Below are positions 35,832-47,039 of a stretch of DNA of 64,000 nt, piece by piece. Numbering within the stretch: position 1 is the first letter of the stretch; the number at the start of each line of letters is the position of its first letter. The notes under the pieces were generated by a model that saw only the letters and a list, made by a program, of their open reading frames with translations, made no database searches and was not told where the DNA came from. Source of the DNA: Rhodococcus pseudokoreensis (GTDB taxonomy: Bacteria > Actinomycetota > Actinomycetes > Mycobacteriales > Mycobacteriaceae); assembly GCF_017068395.1 (NCBI RefSeq), contig NZ_CP070619.1, positions 3,782,001 through 3,846,000 of the forward strand, in the 5' to 3' direction. The translations under genes were made by a program, and so were the position numbers.

Positions 35832-37870
35832 CAGCGCAGGAAGGCCGCAGCGACACCGGCGTCCACCGGAATGTGCAGCCCGGTCGTGTGGGTGAGGTCG
35901 CCGCCGGTGAGCGCGAACACCGCATTGGCGACGTGCTCCGGCAGCACCTCGCGCTTCAGCAGGGTGCGCTGGGCGTAGTACTCACCCAGCTTCTCCTCCT
36001 CGACGCCGTACACGGCGGCCCGCTTGGCACCCCAGCCGCCGGCGAAGATTCCGGAGCCCCGCACCACGCCGTCGGGGTTGATGCCGTTGACGCGAATGCC
36101 GTACTCGCCCAGTTCCGCCGCGAGCAGACGCACCTGGTGTGCCTGGTCGGCCTTCGTCGCCGAGTACGCGATGTTGTTGGGCCCGGCGAACACCGAGTTC
36201 TTCGAGGAGATGTAGACGATGTCGCCGCCCATCGCCTGGGCGGTCATCACCCGCGCCGCCTCCCGCGACACCAGGAACGACCCCTTCGCCATCACATCGT
36301 GCTGCAGGTCCCAGTCCTTCTCGGTGGTCTCGAGCAGCGGCTTGGAGATCGACAGTCCCGCATTGTTCACGACGAGATCAACGCCGCCGAACGCCAGGAC
36401 CGCGGCCTCGAACGCCGCGGCCACCTGTTCGGCGCTCGTCACGTCCGCGGCGACCCCGACGGCGACGTCGCTGCCCCCGATCTCGGCGGCCGCCTCGGCG
36501 GCCTTCGCCCGGTCGAGGTCGGCGATCACCACGCACGCGCCCTCCGCGGCGAGGCGCTGCGCGATCGCCTTGCCGATTCCCGACGCCGAACCGGTGACCA
36601 GGGCGATTCGGGTGGCGAGTGGCGCCGGCTTCGGCATCCGGGCCAGCTTCGCCTCCTCGAGCGCCCAGTACTCGATGCGGAACTTCTCCCGCTCGTCGAT
36701 CGGCTGGTACGTGGAGATGGCCTCGGCGCCGCGCATCACGTTGATCGCGTTGACGTAGAACTCACCGGCCACCCGGGCGGTCTGCTTGTTCGCGCCGAAC
36801 GAGAACATTCCGACGCCGGGGACCAGGACGATGGCCGGGTCGGCGCCGCGCATCGCCGGGCTGCCCGGTTCCGCGTACTCGGCGTAGTACCGGGCGTAGT
36901 CCTCCCGGTAGGCGGCGTGCAGTTCACGCAGTCGCGCGGTGACGTCGTCGAGTGACGCGGCCGGCGGCAGGTCGAGGACCATGGGCCGGACCTTGGTGCG
37001 CAGGAAGTGGTCCGGGCACGACGTGCCCAGTGCGGCGAGGCGCGGATGCTCCTGCGAGGACAGGAAATCCAGCACCTCGTCGCTGTCCGTGAAATGCCCC
37101 ACCTGGGGGTGGTCGGTGGAGGCCAGTCCACGCAGCAGCGGGAACAGTGCGGCGGCGCGGCGGCGACGCTCCTCGGCGGGCAGCGCCGCGTAGCCCGCGA
37201 TCACGGGACCGAACGGCTCTTCCCGGCCGTTGTCGGCGATGAACTGCTCTGCGGTGCGGATGATTTCGAGCGAATGCTGCTCGCATTCCTCGCTCGTCGC
37301 GCCCCACGCGGTGATGCCGTGACCGCCCAGGATGCAGCCGATCGCCTGCGGATTCGTCTCCGCGATGGCCGAGATGTCGAGGCCCAGCTGGAAACCGGGG
37401 CGGCGCCACGGCACCCACACCACGCGGTCGCCGAAGCACTTGCGGGTCAACTCTTCACCGTCCGCCGCGGTCGCAAACGCGATACCGGAATCGGGGTGCA
37501 GGTGGTCGACGTGCGGCGCGTTCACCAGACCGTGCATGGCGGTGTCGATCGACGGGGCCGCGCCGCCCTTGCCGTGCAGGCAGTAGTCGAAGGCGGCGAC
37601 CATGTCGTCCTCGGCGCCCAGGCCCGGGTAGACCTCGGTCAGCGCGCGGACCCGGTCGAGACGCAGCGCGGCGAGACCGGAGGGCTTCAGTGTGCCGAGG
37701 TCTCCCCCGGATCCCTTCACCCAGACGAGTTCCACCTCGGCGCCGGTGACGGGATCGACGTCGGTGCCCTTGGCGGAGGTATTGCCGCCCGCGTAGTTGG
37801 TGTTGCGAGCGTCGGCGCCCAGTCTGTTGGACCGTGCGATCAGTTCGGCGATGGTGCTCGTGGCGTTCAC
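35831..37870 (-). CDS. rhaD: RhaD: rhamnulose-1-P aldolase / alcohol dehydrogenase fusion
   Basis: A 679-residue bifunctional enzyme common in actinobacteria. Residues about 1-400 are a class II aldolase (zinc-site histidines in HVDHLHPD and the GGHGITAWG region) that splits rhamnulose-1-phosphate into DHAP and L-lactaldehyde. Residues about 425-679 are an SDR (LVTGSASGIGKAIA; YSATKAD) that oxidises or reduces the lactaldehyde. The fusion keeps the reactive aldehyde with its next enzyme. Follows the isomerase-like gene with a 29-bp gap. Confidence 0.93.
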   Translation of the reverse strand: MNATSTIAELIARSNRLGADARNTNYAGGNTSAKGTDVDPVTGAEVELVWVKGSGGDLGTLKPSGLAALRLDRVRALTEVYPGLGAEDDMVAAFDYCLHGKGGAAPSIDTAMHGLVNAPHVDHLHPDSGIAFATAADGEELTRKCFGDRVVWVPWRRPGFQLGLDISAIAETNPQAIGCILGGHGITAWGATSEECEQHSLEIIRTAEQFIADNGREEPFGPVIAGYAALPAEERRRRAAALFPLLRGLASTDHPQVGHFTDSDEVLDFLSSQEHPRLAALGTSCPDHFLRTKVRPMVLDLPPAASLDDVTARLRELHAAYREDYARYYAEYAEPGSPAMRGADPAIVLVPGVGMFSFGANKQTARVAGEFYVNAINVMRGAEAISTYQPIDEREKFRIEYWALEEAKLARMPKPAPLATRIALVTGSASGIGKAIAQRLAAEGACVVIADLDRAKAAEAAAEIGGSDVAVGVAADVTSAEQVAAAFEAAVLAFGGVDLVVNNAGLSISKPLLETTEKDWDLQHDVMAKGSFLVSREAARVMTAQAMGGDIVYISSKNSVFAGPNNIAYSATKADQAHQVRLLAAELGEYGIRVNGINPDGVVRGSGIFAGGWGAKRAAVYGVEEEKLGEYYAQRTLLKREVLPEHVANAVFALTGGDLTHTTGLHIPVDAGVAAAFLR

Positions 37871-37899
37871 TTCTGGTTTCTCCCTCGAGATTCTCTACT

Positions 37900-39345
37900 T
37901 CAGACCCGGATGAATTCGATGCCGAGCAACTCTGCTGCGGCCTTGATCGCGCCGGCACGGTGTCCGACGCACAACGCCCAGTGGTGACCGGTCCCGGTGG
38001 CGCTCCACTCATCCGTCCACTCCCCCGGGTCCCGGCCGAAGTCGACACGGGACGTGGTGTTGCCGATCGCCAGCAGCGGGCCGGGCACCACTTCGCCCTC
38101 GGACGCGATGAACGAGTACGAGCCGTCGCGGTTCTGCCCGACCGCGAAGGTCGTGACGGGACCGTGTTTCACGTCGAACTCGACGCTGACGCCGTATCCC
38201 CGCTTGCCGTGATAGACACCGAGACCGCGGAGCAGCGGTCCGGCGGACGAGATCTGCAAATGAGCCGGTCCGTCGTGACCCATTTCGACGACCCCGTCGC
38301 GAAAGTTCAGCGCCTGCAGTTCCGTGAACGATCCGCCCGCGCCCATCCGGTCCGAGACCAGCATCGCGACCGCGGTGCGGATGTCGTACTCCCCGGCCAG
38401 CGGAGTGCCGCGGGCGGTGAGCAAGGACGCTCCGAGAATCATTCCGGCTCCGAGCTGTTCGTGGAGTTCACCACCCAGCCCGCGGTGGTAGTACGCCATG
38501 GCGTCGAGTTCGAAGTCCGCGACGAGCCGGTCGAGCCCCACGGAAACCCGGGCTCCCCACGCGAGATCGTCCGCGTTCACCGAACTGTCGAGCGCGAACA
38601 CCTCTTTCGCGAGTGCGATGCGGTCCGCGGTCTCACGTTCGGAGACCGCGTCGACCCGCACCCGGAGGTCGTCGAATTCGAGGACCTCCACGTGTGCGCC
38701 GAACTGGGACGACAGCAGCGTCATGTCGGTCGAGATGTCGAGCATCCCCGGATAAAGGTGACCCATCAGCCCCAGCCGGGCGTGCCGGAGCGCAGCCCGT
38801 GCCGAGGCGGCGCTCACCCAGGCGTCGATGCGCCGCCACGCGTTCTCGTCGTGCAGGTACCCGGACACCGAGCGGAAGTCGATGCCGCTGCGCCGGAACA
38901 CGTTCGCGACCTCCGGCAGCGGGCACTGACCGCAGTAGGCCAGCCACGTCCCCGTGTCGGTGTTCGCGTGATCCATCGCCTCCGTCGGCTGCAGGTCGAT
39001 CAGCAGCACCGGGACGTTGGTGCGCTGCGCGATCGGCAGCACCATCGACGACGTCAGGTAGGTGGTCAGGAAGATCACCACGAGGTCGCAGTCGGCCTGC
39101 CTCAGCGTCTCGGCCGCGACGGCCGACTCCTGCGGGTCGGAGACGAATCCGGCATCGACCACCTGGCAGTCCCGTTCCTCGAATCGGCCCGTCACGTAGC
39201 GGGCGGATTCCTGCAGGACGTCGAGGAGACCGGGGAACTGCGGCCAGTAGGCGCCGAGCCCGCCCGACACCAACCCCAGCCGGGTCTTCCGGTGACGCAC
39301 ACGGTCGAGGCCAGCGGGCACGGTATTCGTCGTCGCAGCGGTCAT
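37900..39345 (-). CDS. L-fucose/L-arabinose isomerase-like protein
   Basis: A 481-residue protein of the fucose/arabinose isomerase fold: LGLVSGGLGAYWPQFPGL, LTTYLTSSMVLPIAQRTNVPVLLIDLQP, and conserved metal-site-like Glu/His stretches near the C-terminus (GTGHHWALCVGH). It overlaps the rhaI start region by ATGA and so is made with the rhamnose enzymes. A true L-rhamnose isomerase is next door, so its job is unclear: another 6-deoxyhexose (L-fucose-type) is a reasonable guess. ATG 39345 is chosen for the overlap; the frame is open to 39387. Confidence 0.8.
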   Translation of the reverse strand: MTAATTNTVPAGLDRVRHRKTRLGLVSGGLGAYWPQFPGLLDVLQESARYVTGRFEERDCQVVDAGFVSDPQESAVAAETLRQADCDLVVIFLTTYLTSSMVLPIAQRTNVPVLLIDLQPTEAMDHANTDTGTWLAYCGQCPLPEVANVFRRSGIDFRSVSGYLHDENAWRRIDAWVSAASARAALRHARLGLMGHLYPGMLDISTDMTLLSSQFGAHVEVLEFDDLRVRVDAVSERETADRIALAKEVFALDSSVNADDLAWGARVSVGLDRLVADFELDAMAYYHRGLGGELHEQLGAGMILGASLLTARGTPLAGEYDIRTAVAMLVSDRMGAGGSFTELQALNFRDGVVEMGHDGPAHLQISSAGPLLRGLGVYHGKRGYGVSVEFDVKHGPVTTFAVGQNRDGSYSFIASEGEVVPGPLLAIGNTTSRVDFGRDPGEWTDEWSATGTGHHWALCVGHRAGAIKAAAELLGIEFIRV

Positions 39346-40526
39346 CACGCGCCCCAGCTCGCCTGGTTTCCGCCGACCCGCTCGCACTCGATCCGCTCCA
39401 GGTAACCGGAGCGCGCGAACGCGCCGATCGGGTCGGCGTCGCGGCCCTGCGATTCGCGCAGTTCGGCGAGCAGCGGCCGGACGTCGGTGTTGTAGCCGTC
39501 CATCAGCACCGCGTGCGCGCCGAGCACGTCACCCGACTGCTGGGCCGCCTCGAGGGCGTCCCCGTCGACGAGCAGTGCCTTGGCCGTGGCTTCCTGGACG
39601 TTCATGATCGACCGGATCTGGCCGGGGATCTTCGGCTCGATGTTGTGGCACTGGTCGAGCATGAAGTTCACGCCCGAGTCCGGGAGATGCGCGCCCGCCC
39701 GGACGATCTCGTGCATGATCCGGAACAGCTGGAACGGGTCCGCGGAGCCGACGATCAGGTCGTCGTCGGCGTAGAAGCGGGAGTTGAAATCGAAGGCGCC
39801 GAGCCGTCCCTGCCGGATCAGCTGGGCCACGATGAACTCGATGTTCGTGCCCGGCGCATGGTGGCCGGTGTCCAACACGACCTGCGCCTTCTCGCCCAGC
39901 GCCAGGCAGTGCAGCAGTGAGGTGCCCCAGTCCGGGATGTCGGTGGTGTAGAAGTACGGCTCGAAGAACTTGTACTCGATCAGCAGGCGGTGATCGTCGT
40001 CGAGTTCGGCGTAGATCTTCTGCAGCGAGTCGGCGAGCCGGTCCTGACGGGCGCGGATCGAATCCTGGCCTGCGTAGTTGGTGCCGTCCGGCAGCCACAA
40101 CTTCAGATCCTTCGATCCCGTGGCGCGCATGACGTCGACGCATTCGACGTGGTGGGCGACGGCCTTCGCACGGATCTTCGGGTCGGCGTTGGTGAGCGAC
40201 CCCAGTTTGTAGTCGTCGTCCTGGAACACGTTGGAGTTGATCGCCCCCAGCGACACCCCCTGATCGGCGGCGTACGCGGCGAGTTTGCCGAAGTCGTCGA
40301 CACGGTCCCACGGAATGTGCAGCGACACCCGCGGCGCCGCCCCGGTCACGCGATGCACCTGTGCGGCGTCCTCGATCTTCTCGTACGGATCGCGCGGGAC
40401 GCCTGCCGTGGCGAACACCTTGAATCGGGTGCCGGAGTTCCCGTATGCCCAACTGGGAACCTCGATTCCGAAGTCGGCAAGGGCGGAGATGTCGCCGGCG
40501 GTGCGCCGAATGTCAGTTGCCGTCAT
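39345..40526 (-). CDS. rhaI: L-rhamnose isomerase RhaI
   Basis: A 393-residue TIM-barrel isomerase of the RhaI (Pseudomonas/Rhizobium-type) family, converting L-rhamnose to L-rhamnulose. Metal-site regions include LIEYKFFEPYFYTTDIPDWGT, VVLDTGHHAPGTNIEFI and GAFDFNSRFYADDDLIVGSADPFQ. It starts 6 bp before the mutarotase end on the operon map and overlaps the next gene by ATGA. Confidence 0.94.
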   Translation of the reverse strand: MTATDIRRTAGDISALADFGIEVPSWAYGNSGTRFKVFATAGVPRDPYEKIEDAAQVHRVTGAAPRVSLHIPWDRVDDFGKLAAYAADQGVSLGAINSNVFQDDDYKLGSLTNADPKIRAKAVAHHVECVDVMRATGSKDLKLWLPDGTNYAGQDSIRARQDRLADSLQKIYAELDDDHRLLIEYKFFEPYFYTTDIPDWGTSLLHCLALGEKAQVVLDTGHHAPGTNIEFIVAQLIRQGRLGAFDFNSRFYADDDLIVGSADPFQLFRIMHEIVRAGAHLPDSGVNFMLDQCHNIEPKIPGQIRSIMNVQEATAKALLVDGDALEAAQQSGDVLGAHAVLMDGYNTDVRPLLAELRESQGRDADPIGAFARSGYLERIECERVGGNQASWGA

Positions 40527-40532
40527 GGTGAA

Positions 40533-40895
40533 TCATCCTTCGGTGGAGATGGTGTGGTCGAGAGGGGTGTGGAGTTGGGCGTCCAGGTCGAAGATCCCGG
40601 TAAGGAGCGTGAATCCCTCGTCGGGGGCCACCCCGTCGAGTTCGAAGAACGGCGCCATGTCGTGTTGCCACCGCCGGTTGACGTCGGTGCGCGCCATCGC
40701 CGCCTGCGATTCTTCGAGATTCTCCGACTCGACGTAGCCGACGATCAGCCCGTCCGGCCGGATGTGCAGCGAATAGTTGTGCCAGCCGGAGGCTTTCAGG
40801 GCCTCCAGCATCTCCGGCCAGACCGGGGTGTGGCGACGGACGTACTCGTCGATCCGGTCCGGCCGGAGCTGCAGGGTGAAGCAGTACTTGTTCAT
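40533..40895 (-). CDS. rhaM: L-rhamnose mutarotase RhaM
   Basis: A 120-residue ferredoxin-like-fold mutarotase (family length about 104-120) interconverting the rhamnopyranose anomers. Pattern: YCFTLQLRPDRIDEYVRRHTPVWPEMLEAL, with the catalytic His in RRHTPVWP, and SLHIRPDGLIVGYVE. Located between the binding protein and isomerase genes. Confidence 0.93.
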   Translation of the reverse strand: MNKYCFTLQLRPDRIDEYVRRHTPVWPEMLEALKASGWHNYSLHIRPDGLIVGYVESENLEESQAAMARTDVNRRWQHDMAPFFELDGVAPDEGFTLLTGIFDLDAQLHTPLDHTISTEG

Positions 40896-40904
40896 CGCGC
40901 CGGT

Positions 40905-41981
40905 TCAGAAGTTGTACTGGTCGATGGTGTTCGCGTCGAACACGGTGGGCGGGCCGAGCACGACCTCGCCGCCGGCGCCGATCGTGTACTCGCCGAGCTT
41001 GCCTGCCGTGAACTTCTGTCCCTCGGCGCCGGTGATCTGACCGGAGGCCAGCGCGGCACCGGCGTACGCGGAGAGGTAGCCGATGTTGGTCGGGTCCCAG
41101 AGTGCGAATTCCTTGACGGTGCCGTTCTTCACATACTCCCGCATCTGGTTCGGGGTGCCGAGACCGGTGAGGACGACGTTGCCCTTGTAGCTCGACGACG
41201 AGATGTAGCGCGCCGCGGCGGCGATGCCGACGGTGGTGGGCGACACGATCGCCTTCAGGTCGGGGTAGGTCTGCAGCAGGCCCTGCGTTTCCTGGAACGA
41301 CTTCTGGTCGTCGTCGTTGCCGTACACCGTGGCCACCAGTTCGATGTTCCGGTACTCCGGCTTGCTCGCGAGTTCCGCCTTCAACACCTCGATCCACGCG
41401 TTCTGGTTGGTGGCGTTGGGTGTTGCGGACAGCACCGCGATCTTGCCGGTGCCGCCGATCTGCTCACTCGTCATCTTCGCGAGCGTCTCGCCGACACCCT
41501 GGGTGGTGGCCTGGTTGATGAACAGGTCGCGGCAGTCCTCGGCGGCGTCGGAATCGAACGTCACGACCTTGATGCCGGCGTCGCGGGCCTGGTTCAGCGA
41601 GGGGCACACGGCATTCGGGTCGTTGGCGGCGATGTTGATGACGTTCTGGCCCTGCTGGATCAGCGTGTTGATGTACGACACCTGCGACGACGCGCTCGCA
41701 TCGTTGGGGCCGACGAGCTTGTATTCGCCGCCGAACTCCTCCACGGCGGTCTTCCCGCCGCCGACCTCGATGTCGGAGTACGGGTTGTTGAGCTGCTTGG
41801 GGAGGAACGCGATCTGCAGACCGTCCTGGATCGGCGCGTCGGGATTCGCGGTCCCGGTGGCGCGGTCGCCACCCCCCGAGTTCGATGCCGAATCCTGGGT
41901 GGTGCCGCCGCAGGCCGTCAGGCCGATCGAGACTGCGACGATCCCCGCCAGGGGAACGAAGGTCCGGCGGAATCGGGTCAT
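40905..41981 (-). CDS. rhaS: Rhamnose ABC transporter, substrate-binding lipoprotein
   Basis: A 358-residue periplasmic-binding-protein type I (sugar ABC) lipoprotein. The signal peptide ends in LTAC with Cys24 as the lipidation site, followed by a Ser/Gly-rich linker. Body: AFLPKQLNNPYSDIEVGG...VTFDSDAAEDCRDLFINQ. Clustered with two permeases and a two-domain ATPase in the order seen in Rhizobium rhaSTPQ. It binds L-rhamnose by context. Confidence 0.92.
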   Translation of the reverse strand: MTRFRRTFVPLAGIVAVSIGLTACGGTTQDSASNSGGGDRATGTANPDAPIQDGLQIAFLPKQLNNPYSDIEVGGGKTAVEEFGGEYKLVGPNDASASSQVSYINTLIQQGQNVINIAANDPNAVCPSLNQARDAGIKVVTFDSDAAEDCRDLFINQATTQGVGETLAKMTSEQIGGTGKIAVLSATPNATNQNAWIEVLKAELASKPEYRNIELVATVYGNDDDQKSFQETQGLLQTYPDLKAIVSPTTVGIAAAARYISSSSYKGNVVLTGLGTPNQMREYVKNGTVKEFALWDPTNIGYLSAYAGAALASGQITGAEGQKFTAGKLGEYTIGAGGEVVLGPPTVFDANTIDQYNF

Positions 41982-42050
41982 GGTGGATCCTTTCCTCGTG
42001 TTCGCGTCACTGCGAACGCTGAAGTGAGAAAGAGCGGTAAAGCAGGGAAT

Positions 42051-43100
42051 TCAGTTCGTGTTCTGCAGCTTTCGACGCTGCGCGGACGTCCGCACGGTCT
42101 TCAGCAGGTTCGGGAGCAGAACCGCGACGATCAGGAGAACCCCGGTGACGATGGTGAGTGCCTCGTTCGAGATGTCCTCGAGGCGCAGCGCATTCTGCAG
42201 CGTGGCGAGCAGCACCACCGCGGCGAGCACGCCCGCCAGCCTGCCCTTGCCGCCGAAGATCGACACCCCGCCGAGGAGCACCGCCGCCACCACGGCCAGT
42301 TCGAGACCGGATCCGTTGTCGGCCCGGGCGCTCGAGTACCGCAGGCTCCACAGCACGCCGGCGAGGGCGGCGACCGCCCCGCACACCACGTAGAGCCAGA
42401 ACTTCAGCCGCGCCCCGTCGATGCCGGCAAAGCGTGCGGCGGTGTCGCTGGCGCCGGTGGCGTAGATGTCGCGGCCGAGCGGGGTGGCCTGGAGGATCAC
42501 CGCGAACACGACGGCCGCGACGACGAGCGGAATGGCGAGGTTGGGGATGGCCGTGCCGCCCACCGTTCCCGTCACCCACGACGTGTACGCCCTCGGAAAG
42601 TTGGACACCGCCTGGTCACCGAGGAGGACGAACGCGAGCCCCCGGAACAGCGCCAGGGTGCCGATCGTGACCGCGAGGGACGGCAACCCCAGCTTGGCGA
42701 CCAGGAACCCGTTGAGGGCACCGAGGACGCAGCCGAGCAGGATGCACATCGGGATGATCGCCTCGATGGCGAAGCCGTTGTTCCACATCCAGCCCATCGC
42801 GGCGCCGCTCAGCCCCAGGACGCTCGCCACCGACAGATCGATCTCCCCGGTGATGATGATGAACGTCATCGGCAACGCGATCAGGAAGATCGGCGCCAGG
42901 TCGAGCACGAGGAACGTGAAGTTCCGGCTGCTCCCGAAGTCGGGGTTGGTGACCGACGCGACCACCAGCACGACGACCGTGATGGCGATGATCGCGGAGT
43001 CCCAGCCGGCGAGCAACTCGCGGATCCGGCCGGCCGTCGACGTCCGGCCGTCGGAGTCCGACTGCGCGATCGTCGCCGGCTCGATGGTGTCAGTCGACAT
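42051..43100 (-). CDS. rhaQ: Rhamnose ABC transporter permease RhaQ
   Basis: A 349-residue BPD_transp_2 permease with about eight to ten membrane helices, conserved loop near LTGEIDLSVASVLGLSGAAMG and ATGASDTAARFAGI. ATG 43100 (MSTDTIEP) is chosen; it overlaps the upstream permease end by 11 bp. Naming RhaQ versus RhaP follows gene order only. Confidence 0.9.
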   Translation of the reverse strand: MSTDTIEPATIAQSDSDGRTSTAGRIRELLAGWDSAIIAITVVVLVVASVTNPDFGSSRNFTFLVLDLAPIFLIALPMTFIIITGEIDLSVASVLGLSGAAMGWMWNNGFAIEAIIPMCILLGCVLGALNGFLVAKLGLPSLAVTIGTLALFRGLAFVLLGDQAVSNFPRAYTSWVTGTVGGTAIPNLAIPLVVAAVVFAVILQATPLGRDIYATGASDTAARFAGIDGARLKFWLYVVCGAVAALAGVLWSLRYSSARADNGSGLELAVVAAVLLGGVSIFGGKGRLAGVLAAVVLLATLQNALRLEDISNEALTIVTGVLLIVAVLLPNLLKTVRTSAQRRKLQNTN

Positions 43101-44141
43101 GGGCGCTCCTCTTCCGAAGTTGCTGGGCGGCACGCACCGCGAGCAGCCGATCGGCCGCGATGGCGATGAGAATCAGCGCGCCGACGATGGCCTGCTGCCA
43201 GAACTGGTTGATCTGGAGAACGGGCAGCGAACTGTTGATGGTGGTCAGGAGCAGCGCGCCGAGCGCGGCGCCCCAGACGGTGCCGACGCCACCGACCACG
43301 GCCACACCGCCCACGACGGCGGCCGCGATCACGTTGAGTTCGTACCCGGATCCGGCGGCGGCGTCGACGGTGCCGAACCGCGCCGCGAACATGACCCCGG
43401 CGACTCCGGCCATGGCACCGGAGAACACGAAGGCGAGCAGGATGCGCTTGCCGACCGCGATGCCCGCGAGTTCGGCGGCGTGGCCGTTCGACCCGATGGC
43501 GTACAGGTCGCGTCCACTGCGGTAGCGGCGCAGATACACACCGGCGAGAACGACGGCCACCACGGCGACGATCACGAGCACCGGCACGCCGAGAAGCGTT
43601 GCGGTGCCGAGCGTCAGGAAGTCCGGCGGCATCTCGTCGGCGGTGATCTGCTCGCCGCCGGCCCACAGATAGGCGATACCGCGGAAGATGTACATCGTGC
43701 CGAGCGTGACGACCAGGGCGGGAACGCCGCCGAACCGCACCAGCAGCGCGTTGGCGAGTCCGCAGACCGCGCCGACGGCGACGCCCGCGAGAATCCCCAC
43801 CACGATCGGTGCGCCGTCGGCGCCCGACATGACGCTGCCCGCGGCGAACGCCGACAGCCCGAGCACCGAGCCCACCGAGAGGTCGATGTTCTTGGTGATC
43901 ATGACGACGGTCTGCCCGACCACCAGCACCCCGACGATCGACGCGGCCAGCAGAATGTCGCGAATGCTCTGGGAGGACAGGAAATTGCCGTTCTGCATCG
44001 TGGTGACCACGACCAGCACGATGAGCGCGGCGAGGATGCCGAGCGAACGGACCTGCAGCACCTTCTCGATCAGCGACGGCCCGTCATCGGACTTCACCGG
44101 CGGCGTCGCGGCGCCCGCGGGCGCAACGCGGGTGGGCGCGC

Positions 44142-44145
<4 letters not shown>
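43090..44145 (-). CDS. rhaP: Rhamnose ABC transporter permease RhaP
   Basis: A 351-residue BPD_transp_2 permease, paralogous to the next gene. Cytoplasmic loops: MITKNIDLSVGSVLGLSAFAAG and AIGSNGHAAELAGIAVGKR. The start overlaps the ATPase stop by 4 bp and its end overlaps the second permease by 11 bp, so the transporter genes are tightly co-translated. Confidence 0.9.
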
Positions 44146-45653
<1,508 letters not shown>

Positions 45654-45667
45654 TCAGCACCTCCGAT

Positions 45668-45692
45668 TGAAACGATGAATTGAAACGGTTCA
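45668..45692. promoter_or_regulatory. Tandem LacI-type operator-like sites
   Basis: Two 12-mers 13 bp apart: TGAAACGATGAA (45668-45679) and TGAAACGGTTCA (45681-45692). The second is a near-perfect palindrome with the central CG typical of LacI-family operators. They lie 15-39 bp upstream of the rhaT ATG, so binding would block the promoter. Also in the 306-bp divergent region is the 8-bp palindrome GTTATAAC at 45773-45780. No other gene is seen there. Confidence 0.55.
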
Positions 45693-45959
45693 TTTCGTGT
45701 TTATGAAGCTAGGAGTGATGGGCGACACAAGTCAAGGGGATCACTGAATCCGGCCTCTGCCGTTATCTGATCGTTATAACAGCACGCCAGGTCCATTCGG
45801 AATGGACTTCACCGGCCCCACCTGGGTACCGGGCTTGATTGCACTCCGATATGCGGCGATACTGGCTCTGAAGCGATTCAAAGATGCCGGATTGTCCTCG
45901 GGTGCCGGCCGAAGCGAGAATGAGCCGAAGCGACACGAGCGGGTTGGAGGGGGAATCGG

Positions 45960-46979
45960 ATGGCAGCGTCCATGCGCGAGGTCGCCGCACTCGCGGGCGT
46001 CTCGATGGGCACCATCAGCAACGTCCTCAACCACCCCGAACTGGTGTCCGAGGCGACGCGTCAACGGGTGCACGCCGCCATCACCCAGCTCGGCTTCGTC
46101 CGCAACGACGCCGCCCGCCAACTCCGCGCCGGCCAGTCACGGATGCTCGCCGTCGTCGTCCTCGACGCGCGCAACCCCTTCTTCGTCGACGTCGCGTCGG
46201 GGGCCGAGGCAGTCGCCGAGGCGAACGAACTGCTGATGGTCATGGTCAGCACCGGCGAATCGGAAGAACGCGAGAACCGGCAACTCGGCCAGCTCATGGA
46301 GCAACGCGTCCACGGGATCCTGCTCTGCCCCACCGGGGAGAGCACCCCGATGCTCGCCAACCTCGACCGCCAGGGCACCCCCGTGGTCCTGCTCGACCGC
46401 GGGTCCCGCACACCCGGCCGATCCTCGGTGGCCGTCGACGACGTCCACGGCGGTCGGATCGCCGCCCGCCACCTGATGGACCGGGGGCACCGGAACCTCG
46501 TGTTCGTCGGCGGACCCGACAGCATCCGGCAGGTCCGCGACCGCCGGGACGGGGCGATCGGCGCCGTCGCGGAATCGGCGAACACCCGCATGCGCACCGT
46601 CGCCACCCGATCCCTCAGCATCGAGGCCGGCGCCGAGGCCGCCCGCGAGATCCTCGCGATGTCGGGCGAGGACCGGCCGACGGCAGCGTTCTGCGCCAAC
46701 GACCTGCTCGCGCTCGGTGTGCTCCAGGAGTTCATCCAGCACGGCAAGCGGGTGCCCGACGACCTCGCGATCGTCGGGTACGACGACATCGACTACGCCG
46801 CCGGCGCGGCCGTGCCGCTCACCTCAGTCGCCCAGCCGAGGAACGAACTGGGGCGGGCGGCGGCCGAACTCCTGCTCGATCAGGTCAACAACCCCGACAC
46901 CCACCAGCACCAGCAGCTCTCGTTCACCCCGACCCTCGTCGTCCGGGAGTCCACCGCCCCCCGCCCCGTGCGTGGTTGA
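45960..46979 (+). CDS. LacI-family regulator of the rhamnose operon
   Basis: A 339-residue LacI/GalR regulator. N-terminal HTH MREVAALAGVSMGTISNVLNHPELVSEATRQRV, then a periplasmic-binding-like effector domain (VVVLDARNPFFVDVASGAE; GYDDIDYAAGAAVPLTSV). Divergent from rhaT, so it very likely represses the operon and is released by rhamnose or a derivative. ATG 45960 follows GGAGGGGGA; ATG 45972 is an alternative. Its TGA is inside a hairpin arm. Confidence 0.9.
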   Translation: MAASMREVAALAGVSMGTISNVLNHPELVSEATRQRVHAAITQLGFVRNDAARQLRAGQSRMLAVVVLDARNPFFVDVASGAEAVAEANELLMVMVSTGESEERENRQLGQLMEQRVHGILLCPTGESTPMLANLDRQGTPVVLLDRGSRTPGRSSVAVDDVHGGRIAARHLMDRGHRNLVFVGGPDSIRQVRDRRDGAIGAVAESANTRMRTVATRSLSIEAGAEAAREILAMSGEDRPTAAFCANDLLALGVLQEFIQHGKRVPDDLAIVGYDDIDYAAGAAVPLTSVAQPRNELGRAAAELLLDQVNNPDTHQHQQLSFTPTLVVRESTAPRPVRG

Positions 46980-47006
46980 CGAGCGCAGAGACTCGTCAAC
47001 CACGCA
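46969..47006 (+). terminator. Hairpin overlapping the lacI-type stop codon
   Basis: A perfect 15-bp stem (TGCGTGGTTGACGAG / CTCGTCAACCACGCA) with an 8-nt loop. The stop codon TGA (46977-46979) is in the left arm, and C/G runs flank the stem. Terminator for the regulator gene by position. Confidence 0.8.
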
Positions 47007-47039
47007 CAGGGGCGAGGGCCCCAGGAGTATCTTTCGGAC

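Noticed and set aside
39990..43169. 1059-codon plus-strand frame opposite the rhamnose transport genes
   Set aside because: Mirror of known genes; low-complexity composition.
45763..46121. Minus-strand frames in the rhaT/lacI intergenic region
   Set aside because: No ribosome site or recognisable domain, and they run into the regulator gene's 5' end.
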